13,020 bases of DNA from Pseudomonadota bacterium (GTDB lineage Bacteria; Pseudomonadota; Alphaproteobacteria; Caulobacterales; Caulobacteraceae), in contig JAEZCL010000291.1 of NCBI GenBank assembly GCA_023433585.1, forward strand, positions 1-13,020, read 5' to 3'. The notes under the pieces were generated by a model that saw nothing but the letters and a program-made list of their open reading frames with translations, searched no databases and had not been told where the DNA came from. A program made the position numbers and the translations under genes. The stretch's first letter is position 1. The number at the start of each line of letters is the position of its first letter. Shown in pieces: positions 1 through 4,673 of this stretch.

Positions 1-599
1 CCCGCATCTGGGGCCAGCCGGTCGCCATTCTGGCCAATAATGGCGTGCTGTTCTCGGAAAGCGCGCAGAAGGGGGCGCACTTCATCGAGCTGGCCTGCAA
101 GCGCAAGATCCCGCTGCTGTTCCTGCAAAACATCTCGGGCTTCATGGTTGGCGGCAAGTATGAGGCCGAGGGCATTGCCAAGCACGGGGCCAAGCTGGTC
201 ACCGCCGTCGCCAGCGCCGAGGTGCCCAAGTTCACCGTCCTGATCGGCGGGTCTTTTGGCGCAGGCAACTATGGTATGTGCGGCCGCGCCTACAGCCCGC
301 GCTTCCTCTTCACCTGGCCCAACAGCCGTATCAGCGTGATGGGCGGCGAGCAGGCCGCCAGCGTCCTGGCCACCGTCCACCGCGACGCCGACAGCTGGAC
401 CGACGCCGACGCTGAAGCCTTCAAGGCCCCCATCCGCCAGAAATACGAGGACGAGGGCAACCCTTACTACGCAACCGCCCGCCTCTGGGACGACGGCGTC
501 ATCGACCCGGCCCAGACGCGGGATGTGCTGGGGTTGGCCATATCCGCCTCCCTCAATGCGCCAATCCCGGAAACGACGTTCGGCGTGTTCAGGATGTAG
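1..599 (+). CDS. mccB: Methylcrotonyl-CoA carboxylase beta subunit (carboxyltransferase), 3' part
   Basis: This is the C-terminal part of a biotin-dependent carboxyltransferase. The frame is open from base 3, so the gene begins left of the window. The family transfers the carboxyl group from biotin on the alpha subunit to 3-methylcrotonyl-CoA in leucine and isovalerate degradation. Visible signatures are GQPVAILANNGVLFSESA at the left edge, QNISGFMVGGKYEAEGIAKHG, the oxyanion-forming GGSFGAGNYGMCGRAYSPRF, MGGEQAASVLATV, and the ending NAPIPETTFGVFRM, which is the usual C-terminus of MCC beta rather than of propionyl-CoA carboxylase. The cognate alpha subunit lies downstream at 4674-6761, which supports the MCC assignment. 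The 45 bases ending at its stop codon are echoed at 1691-1735, and an 18-base core is echoed at 1186-1203. Identity is very secure; the exact substrate is inferred from family and context. Confidence 0.95.
   Translation, partial: RIWGQPVAILANNGVLFSESAQKGAHFIELACKRKIPLLFLQNISGFMVGGKYEAEGIAKHGAKLVTAVASAEVPKFTVLIGGSFGAGNYGMCGRAYSPRFLFTWPNSRISVMGGEQAASVLATVHRDADSWTDADAEAFKAPIRQKYEDEGNPYYATARLWDDGVIDPAQTRDVLGLAISASLNAPIPETTFGVFRM
555..599 (+). repeat. mccB 3'-end repeat, copy 1 (within the gene)
   Basis: The last 45 bases of mccB, coding for NAPIPETTFGVFRM and the stop. They match 1691-1735 at 38 of 45 positions by hand alignment. The 18-base core 581-598 matches 1186-1203 at 17 of 18. This copy ends in the family-typical FGVFRM, so it is the functional one. 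Confidence 0.8.
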
Positions 600-622
600 G
601 CGGGGGTCACAGGGAGGGGACG

Positions 623-1183
623 ATGGAACGTTTTGAACTGCTCGTGGTGCTGCTGTCGTTTGTCTATGCGCTGGCGCTGACGCATCTGCTGGCCAGTGTC
701 GCGGCCATGCTTCTGGAGCGGGAGCGGACGCGGTTTTCGCTGGTCCAGTCCATGTGGATGCTGGCGGCGGTGATGCTGCTGTTCAACAACTGGCTGTCGC
801 TGGAGGGCCTGCGGGGCGCGTCATGGAGCGCCGGGCTGGCGGCCTGGGCGCTGGTGTTCGCCATCGTTCAGTATGTGGCCTGCGCCCTCGTCTCGCCGCG
901 CGCGACGGAACCGGGGGCGGCGATCGACATGGCCGCCCACCACGAGCGCCACGGCCGTCTGTTCAAGGCGGCGTTCGCCCTGGTGGCCGCAGTCGCCATG
1001 ATCGGCAACATCAACGCTCACCTTAGAACAGGAGGGGCCCTGGTCCCGTCCGTCGGCTCGCAGGCGCCGATCCTGCTGATGACGGGCGTCATCCTGCTGG
1101 CCCTGTGGCGGCGCGAGAAGTGGGTCCAGATCGCCTGTTCGAGCGTCCTTCTTCTGCTGCTGGCCGCCATCGTGTTCATCTGA
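623..1183 (+). CDS. Unknown multi-pass inner-membrane protein
   Basis: A 186-residue protein that I do not recognise as a named family. The ATG at 623 follows a strong ribosome binding site (GGGAGGGG, 612-619) at good spacing, 23 bases after the mccB stop, so it is probably co-transcribed with mccB. About five hydrophobic helices are visible: residues 5-30, 43-60, 67-88, 112-130 and two closely spaced ones at the C-terminus (about 145-160 and 165-186). A short charged stretch with His and Arg (about 98-112) separates the halves. No catalytic or metal-binding motif stands out, and the protein ends in a hydrophobic run without a cytoplasmic tail. It is the first gene of the accessory block between mccB and liuC. 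A copy of the mccB 3' core (1186-1203) lies directly after its stop codon. Coding status is well supported; function is unknown. Confidence 0.8.
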   Translation: MERFELLVVLLSFVYALALTHLLASVAAMLLERERTRFSLVQSMWMLAAVMLLFNNWLSLEGLRGASWSAGLAAWALVFAIVQYVACALVSPRATEPGAAIDMAAHHERHGRLFKAAFALVAAVAMIGNINAHLRTGGALVPSVGSQAPILLMTGVILLALWRREKWVQIACSSVLLLLLAAIVFI

Positions 1184-1185
1184 GG

Positions 1186-1203
1186 CGGCGTGTTCAGGAG
1201 GTA
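1186..1203 (+). repeat. mccB 3'-end repeat, copy 2 (18-base core)
   Basis: The sequence cggcgtgttcaggaggta differs from mccB bases 581-598 at a single position. It lies 2 bases after the stop of the membrane-protein gene and 8 bases before the left inverted repeat of the DUF559 cassette, so it marks the junction between two inserted units. Confidence 0.6.
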
Positions 1204-1211
1204 ACGTCTTC

Positions 1212-1263
1212 CCTTCTCCCCTCGGGGGAGAAGGTGGGCGGCGGAGCCGCTCGGATGAGGGGG
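1212..1263 (+). repeat. Palindromic repeat A1, left inverted repeat of the DUF559 cassette
   Basis: A 52-base element made of two adjacent hairpins. The first is a perfect 10-bp stem with a 3-base loop (1212-1221 with 1225-1234). The second is a 7-bp stem with loop GGA (1236-1242 with 1246-1252), containing one G-T pair. The element ends in GATGAGGGGG. It is the reverse complement of 1630-1681 apart from changes inside the second stem, which keep the pairing. An in-frame candidate start codon (1255) for the DUF559 gene lies inside it. Confidence 0.85.
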
Positions 1264-1275
1264 TTGTCAGACGCC

Positions 1276-1656
1276 ATGTTCCAGACGCCCGACAGAACGC
1301 GCCGCTCCCGCCGCCTGCGTTCCGACATGACCGGCGCGGAATCCCGCCTGTGGTCGCTGCTGCGCGCCCGTCGCTTCGAGGGCTGGAAGTTCCGCCGCCA
1401 GGCCCCGGTCGCCGGATTCATCGCCGACTTCTTCTGTCCGGACCTGAAGCTGGTCATTGAACTGGACGGCGGCATCCATCGGCTCAAGGAAGAGAGCGAC
1501 GCCCTGCGCGATCTGCGGATCACTCAGGCCGGGTTCGCCGTTATCCGTTTCGACAACGAAGCGTTCCTGAAAAATCCTAATGTGGTGCTGGACGCGATCC
1601 GTCTTCGTGCGGCGGAGATGCGGAAACAGCCCCCTCATCCGTCAGGCTCCGCCTGA
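1276..1656 (+). CDS. DUF559 family protein (Vsr-like / PD-(D/E)XK endonuclease fold)
   Basis: A small protein of 126 residues from ATG 1276. An alternative in-frame ATG at 1255 would add seven residues and lies inside repeat A1. Spacing from GAGGGGG (1257-1263) slightly favours 1276 if long spacing is tolerated, while GGAG at 1243-1246 would serve 1255, so the start is unsettled. Family signatures are RRLRSDMTGAESRLWSLLR, KFRRQAPVAGFIADFFCP, the acidic core VIELDGGIH, and FAVIRFDNEAFLKNPNVVLDAI. DUF559 proteins resemble very-short-patch-repair endonucleases; the D of IADFF and the E and D of IELDGG are the likely metal ligands, all present. The last residues (PPHPSGSA) and the stop codon are encoded by repeat A2. 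The cellular role of the family is not established. It sits as an isolated unit between inverted repeats. Confidence 0.85.
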   Translation: MFQTPDRTRRSRRLRSDMTGAESRLWSLLRARRFEGWKFRRQAPVAGFIADFFCPDLKLVIELDGGIHRLKEESDALRDLRITQAGFAVIRFDNEAFLKNPNVVLDAIRLRAAEMRKQPPHPSGSA

Positions 1657-1681
1657 CACCTTCTCCCCCGAGGGGAGAAGG
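1630..1681 (-). repeat. Palindromic repeat A2, right inverted repeat of the DUF559 cassette
   Basis: The inverted counterpart of 1212-1263, also 52 bases. It contains GTCAGGC-TCC-GCCTGAC (1641-1657), a perfect 7-bp stem, and then the second hairpin with arms ending in CCTTCTCCCC/GGGGAGAAGG. Relative to A1 three base pairs of the small stem are exchanged on both sides. The stop codon of the DUF559 gene (1654-1656) lies inside it. Facing the upstream gene, it could also act as a transcription terminator or mRNA stabiliser, although no T-run follows. Confidence 0.85.
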
Positions 1682-1690
1682 GCCGACCCG

Positions 1691-1735
1691 AACGCCCCGA
1701 TCCCGGAAGCGACGTTAGGTGTGTTCATGATGTAG
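1691..1735 (+). pseudogene. Detached copy of the mccB 3' end
   Basis: These 45 bases match the end of mccB (555-599) at 38 positions by hand alignment. In the matching frame they encode NAPIPEATLGVFMM and then TAG, compared with NAPIPETTFGVFRM and TAG. No upstream mccB sequence is attached; the preceding bases belong to repeat A2. It is therefore a gene-end fragment left by insertion or duplication. Two conserved residues (F and R of FGVFRM) are changed, as expected for a copy without selection. Confidence 0.75.
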
Positions 1736-1764
1736 TTGACTTTTTCGCGATTTTATTGTATAAT
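1736..1764 (+). promoter_or_regulatory. Strong sigma70-type promoter in AT-rich DNA
   Basis: TTGACT (1736-1741) and a perfect TATAAT (1759-1764) are separated by exactly 17 bases. This is close to the E. coli-type consensus and is the best promoter in the window. The surrounding 1736-1860 is AT-rich against a GC-rich genome. Transcription would start near 1771 and read into the small gene at 1846. The -35 begins directly after the stop of the detached mccB end. Confidence 0.7.
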
Positions 1765-1845
1765 ACTGTTGATGTCGTCAATTTTGACCCATCAATCACC
1801 AACCTCATATTGGATTGGAGTCTTATATTAAAGGAAATACATTTG

Positions 1846-2115
1846 ATGTTAAAATTACAAAAGCACGAAAGAGCGGCGGCGGGCGTCGCAGAAGCCATCT
1901 TCGACCAAGCTCAGCTCGAGCATCGGCGCGAACGTGGAAAGAAGCATCTCTGCATCGTCGTTACGTACCAAGACAGCGAGCGAAAGCTGCCGATAGCGGG
2001 GTCTCCGAGAGGAGATGAGACCAGCCTCGTCAATATGACACGGCAACAGGCGACAAAAATGGTGCGCGAACTCGGCATTGATCCGACTGGCGAGCCTCTG
2101 AAGAAGGCTAGCTGA
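1846..2115 (+). CDS. Small protein of unknown function, probably recently acquired
   Basis: An 89-residue frame starting MLKLQKHERAAAG. The ATG at 1846 is preceded by AAGGA (1831-1835) with a 10-base spacer. An upstream TTG in the same frame (1756) overlaps the promoter -10 box and cannot be the start of an mRNA made from it. The N-terminal half is rich in K, R, E and A and probably helical. The C-terminal half (about residues 37-80) alternates short hydrophobic strands with basic residues (KKHLCIVVTYQDSERKLPIAGS) and then a helix ending in MVRELGI. This order is vaguely like small HicA-type or double-stranded-RNA-binding-fold proteins (basic strand-strand-helix), but no diagnostic residue is present and I make no functional call. 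The start region is AT-rich and the rest is of intermediate GC, unlike neighbouring genes. No partner gene is visible beside it. Confidence 0.5.
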   Translation: MLKLQKHERAAAGVAEAIFDQAQLEHRRERGKKHLCIVVTYQDSERKLPIAGSPRGDETSLVNMTRQQATKMVRELGIDPTGEPLKKAS

Positions 2116-2148
2116 GCGGATTTGAGGTGTCGTGCGGGCATAGGTCCA

Positions 2149-2177
2149 GTGGAGGTGTCCTTTTTGGACGCCTTCAC
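2149..2177. terminator. Hairpin between convergent genes
   Basis: GTGGAGGTGTCC (2149-2160) pairs with GGACGCCTTCAC (2166-2177) as a 12-bp stem including two G-T pairs, around a TTTTT loop. It lies between the small gene ending at 2115 and the opposed DUF2200 gene ending at 2174, where a bidirectional terminator would be useful. No T-run follows on either side, so intrinsic termination is uncertain. Confidence 0.4.
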
Positions 2178-2536
2178 CCCGCCCGCAGCACCTTTTCCAT
2201 CGCCTTCCCCTTGGCCACCTCGTCCACCAGCTTATCCAGGTGGCGCAGTTCGCGCATGAAGGGGTCCTCGATCTCCTCGACGCGATAGCCGCAGATCACG
2301 CCGGTGATCAGGAAACGGTTGGGATTCATCGCCGGGGCCTGGGCGAAAAAGGTCTCGAAATCGGTCTTGTCCGCCAGCAGGGCGTCCAACTGATCCTGTG
2401 AATAGCCCGTCAGCCAGCGGATCACCTGATCCACCTCGGCGCGCGTGCGGCCCTTCTTCTCGACCTTGGCGACATAGTGGACGTGGACGCTGGCCACGCT
2501 GGTCTTGCGGATGCGGTCGGTCGCGGTGGTCTTCAT
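2174..2536 (-). CDS. DUF2200 domain-containing protein
   Basis: A 120-residue protein of the DUF2200 family, whose function is unknown. Hallmarks run through the whole length: SVASVHVHYVAKVEKKGRT, the helix RAEVDQVIRWLTGYS, the FETFFAQAPAMNPNR segment, ITGVICGYRVEEIEDPFM, and the C-terminal LDKLVDEVAKGKAMEKVLR. The start at 2536 is preferred because GAGGAGA lies eight bases upstream and the product then has the usual family length. An upstream in-frame ATG at 2581 lacks a ribosome binding site and would add 15 unconserved residues. The gene is oriented against the leucine-degradation genes on both sides and is divergent from liuC, so it is not part of that operon. Composition is normal for the genome. 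Identity is secure at family level only. Confidence 0.9.
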   Translation of the reverse strand: MKTTATDRIRKTSVASVHVHYVAKVEKKGRTRAEVDQVIRWLTGYSQDQLDALLADKTDFETFFAQAPAMNPNRFLITGVICGYRVEEIEDPFMRELRHLDKLVDEVAKGKAMEKVLRAG

Positions 2537-2652
2537 CAGCCCGATCTCCTCGTCGCAGCCGTATTCGGTTCGCTCCGTCATGCGTTATAGGTCGGAAACC
2601 GCATGAGATCACCCGACCCCTTCCTTGGGGAGACGGAACAGCAGGAACCGAC

Positions 2653-3552
2653 ATGGCCAAGCCCACCGACCCCGACCTGAACGCCCTGGACGTCACCGAC
2701 GCCGAGGCGGCCGAGATGAACCGCATCAACCATCCGCTGGTGGCCAATCCGGCGCCGGATGCGGACGACCGGCTGGCGCGCATCGATTCCACGGCCGACG
2801 GCATGGTGTTCATCACCATCAACCGCCCGGCCAAGAAGAACGCCTTTGACGCCGCCACCATCGCGGCGTTGCGCGAGGCGTTCGAGACCCTGCACGGCGC
2901 CGACCGTGTGCGGGCGGTCTTCATCCGGGGGGCGGGCGGCACGTTCAGCGCGGGGGCGGACCTGAACTGGATGCGTGACGCGGCGGACTGGTCTGAGGGC
3001 GACAACCGCGACGACGCCATGGGCCTGGCCGTCATGCTCAAGGCTCTGCGCGACGTGCCCGCCCTGACGGTGGCCATCGTCGAAGGTGCGGCCATGGGCG
3101 GCGGGGCGGGCATCGTGGCCGCCTGTGACACCGCCGTGGCGGTGAAGGGCGCCAAATTCGCCTTCAGCGAGGTCCGGCTGGGCCTGATCCCCGCGACCAT
3201 CGCGCCCTATGTGATCGAGGCCGTGGGGCCACGCAGGGCCCGGGCCCTGTTCATGACCGCCGAGATGTTCGACGCCCAGGCGGCCCAGGAATTCGGCCTG
3301 GTGGATCACGTGCTGGACAGCGCCGAGGACATGGATCGGTTCGTGGCCGATTTCGCCTCTTCCATGCGCGATTGCGCTCCCGGCGCCCTGGGCGCCGCTA
3401 AACGGCTGGTGCACGACCTGACGGGTCGGTCCATCGATTCCGGCCTGATGGAGGACACCGCCCGCCGCATCGCCCGGGCCCGTGTCAGTCCCGAGGGACA
3501 GGAAGGCGTGCGCGCCTTCCTGGAACGGCGCAAGCCGAACTGGGCGAAGTAG
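2653..3552 (+). CDS. liuC: Enoyl-CoA hydratase/isomerase family, probable methylglutaconyl-CoA hydratase
   Basis: A crotonase-fold protein of 299 residues. It probably hydrates 3-methylglutaconyl-CoA, the product of methylcrotonyl-CoA carboxylase, to HMG-CoA in leucine catabolism; the substrate is inferred from the flanking mccB and mccA. Visible motifs are ITINRPAKKNAFD, FSAGADLNWM (about residue 98), which is typical of the LiuC/GnyH group, GAAMGGGAGIVAACD (about 145-159) and FSEVRLGLIPA (about 170-180). The glycines give the oxyanion hole. The second catalytic Glu (FSEV) is present, while the first Glu position of mitochondrial crotonase (GGGxE) is Gly; to my recollection other LiuC-type hydratases show the same. 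The ATG at 2653 follows AGGA with an 8-base spacer. About 48 residues precede the core, a longer lead than usual; ATG 2716 is an alternative start. DUF2200 is divergent upstream. Confidence 0.9.
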   Translation: MAKPTDPDLNALDVTDAEAAEMNRINHPLVANPAPDADDRLARIDSTADGMVFITINRPAKKNAFDAATIAALREAFETLHGADRVRAVFIRGAGGTFSAGADLNWMRDAADWSEGDNRDDAMGLAVMLKALRDVPALTVAIVEGAAMGGGAGIVAACDTAVAVKGAKFAFSEVRLGLIPATIAPYVIEAVGPRRARALFMTAEMFDAQAAQEFGLVDHVLDSAEDMDRFVADFASSMRDCAPGALGAAKRLVHDLTGRSIDSGLMEDTARRIARARVSPEGQEGVRAFLERRKPNWAK

Positions 3553-3576
3553 GCGCCGCCAGGTGCAGGAGGGGGC

Positions 3577-4635
3577 ATGACCAACGAACTGGAGACCGCC
3601 GCCGCCGCCTCGGTCGGCGGCTGGCTGCGCTGGCGCCGGAAACAGGCGGACATCCCGCCCGGAACGCCCTGCGCCAACTGCGAGACGCCGTTGGCCGGGA
3701 CCTACTGCCACGCCTGCGGCCAGCTGGCCGAGGATTTCCACAAGTCCGTCTGGAAGCTGGGGCGCGAGGCGCTGGAGAGCTTCTTCCACCTGGACGGCCG
3801 CCTGGCCCGCACCCTGCCGCGCCTGATCGTCCGGCCCGGCCGCCTGACCCGCGACTACATCGACGGCAAGCGCGCCGCGCAGGTGCCGCCCCTGCGCCTG
3901 TTCCTGGTGATCCTGCTGCTCACCTTCGTGATGGGGCAGTGCGCGCTCGGCGGCGGCGCCACGGACGAGCTGGTGCGCCAGACAGGCGGCGCGGCTTCCG
4001 ATCCCGCCTCCGCCCTGGATCAGGCGCGCGCCGAGATCGTAGCCGACGAAAGCCTGACCGAGGCCGAGCGCCGCGTCGCGCAGGCCGCCCTGGACCGCAA
4101 CTGGGGCGGCCTGGTCGCGGGCGTCACGGCGGCCCAGGAAGCGAACCAGATCATTCAGGAACAGGCCGAAAACCCCGCCGATCGCCAAAGCGTCTCGGCC
4201 TTCGAGGCCTGGCTGACCGAACGGCTGGAGGCGGTCCAGGCCGAGCCCCGCCGCTTCACCCTCATCCTCGCCGTCTGGGCTCAGCGGGTGATCGTGCTGA
4301 TGCTGCCTGTGTCGGCCCTGATGCTGGCGTGCCTGTTCTTCTGGCGGCGCGACCTTTACCTGTTCGACCATCTGATCTTCTCGATGCACTCCCTGTCGTT
4401 CCAGCTCTTGTTGATAACGGCGGCGTTCCTGCTGGCCATGGGGATCGGTCCGGCCGCCTGGGCCCTCCTGTGGCTGTCGCCCGTGCACCTGTTCGCGCAC
4501 ATGCGCGGGGCCTACGCCAGCGGGACGTGGATGACCCTGCTGCGCATGTTCATCCTGTTCACCGCCACCACCATCGCCGCCAGCTTCATGATGCTGCTGT
4601 GGCTGTTCCTGGCCTTCAACGAGATGTCGGGGTGA
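3577..4635 (+). CDS. DUF3667 domain-containing zinc-ribbon membrane protein
   Basis: A 352-residue protein beginning 25 bases after liuC, with AGGAGG-like sequence just before ATG 3577, so it is likely in the same operon. Residues 32-49 (CANCETPLAGTYCHACGQ) form a four-cysteine zinc ribbon, followed by the DUF3667 stretch with HLDGRLARTLPRLIVRPG and the LTRDYIDGKR motif. The family function is unknown. Hydrophobic segments lie at about residues 107-123, 228-255, 268-292, 294-310 and 318-345. A polar, Ala/Glu/Gln-rich region (about 128-225), predicted helical, lies between the first and second membrane segments and could face the periplasm or cytoplasm. Its position between liuC and mccA is unusual for a protein with no obvious role in acyl-CoA metabolism. 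Family identity is secure; the role in this operon is not known. Confidence 0.88.
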   Translation: MTNELETAAAASVGGWLRWRRKQADIPPGTPCANCETPLAGTYCHACGQLAEDFHKSVWKLGREALESFFHLDGRLARTLPRLIVRPGRLTRDYIDGKRAAQVPPLRLFLVILLLTFVMGQCALGGGATDELVRQTGGAASDPASALDQARAEIVADESLTEAERRVAQAALDRNWGGLVAGVTAAQEANQIIQEQAENPADRQSVSAFEAWLTERLEAVQAEPRRFTLILAVWAQRVIVLMLPVSALMLACLFFWRRDLYLFDHLIFSMHSLSFQLLLITAAFLLAMGIGPAAWALLWLSPVHLFAHMRGAYASGTWMTLLRMFILFTATTIAASFMMLLWLFLAFNEMSG

Positions 4636-4673
4636 CCGTCGTCAGGCGGCGCGCGATGGGCTAGGGAGGCGGA

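Larger units (their letters stand above)
1212..1681. mobile_element. Putative DUF559 cassette with 52-bp terminal inverted repeats
   Basis: A 470-base unit consisting of left repeat A1, a complete DUF559 gene and right repeat A2 in opposite orientation. The gene's start region and stop codon lie within or next to the repeats, so gene and repeats form one compact unit. Fragments of the mccB 3' end flank it (1186-1203 and 1691-1735). No transposase is present and no short target-site duplication is obvious, so mobility is inferred from architecture. Related two-hairpin repeats elsewhere in the window (5774-5820, 8730-8902, 11131-11185) show that the repeat is dispersed without the gene. Confidence 0.5.

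Noticed and set aside
1756..1845. Upstream TTG start extending the small gene by 30 residues
   Set aside because: The TTG overlaps the -10 box, so an mRNA from that promoter would begin downstream of it. The ATG at 1846 has a proper binding site.
2398..2652. Upstream extension of the liuC frame
   Set aside because: It overlaps the DUF2200 gene on the other strand and lacks a binding site; ATG 2653 is well placed.
2578..4500. Long open frame on the - strand (640 codons) opposite liuC and the DUF3667 gene
   Set aside because: It mirrors two genes with clear family motifs. Its product is a low-complexity Gly/Ala/Arg/His-rich sequence with no domain, as expected for an antisense frame in GC-rich DNA.
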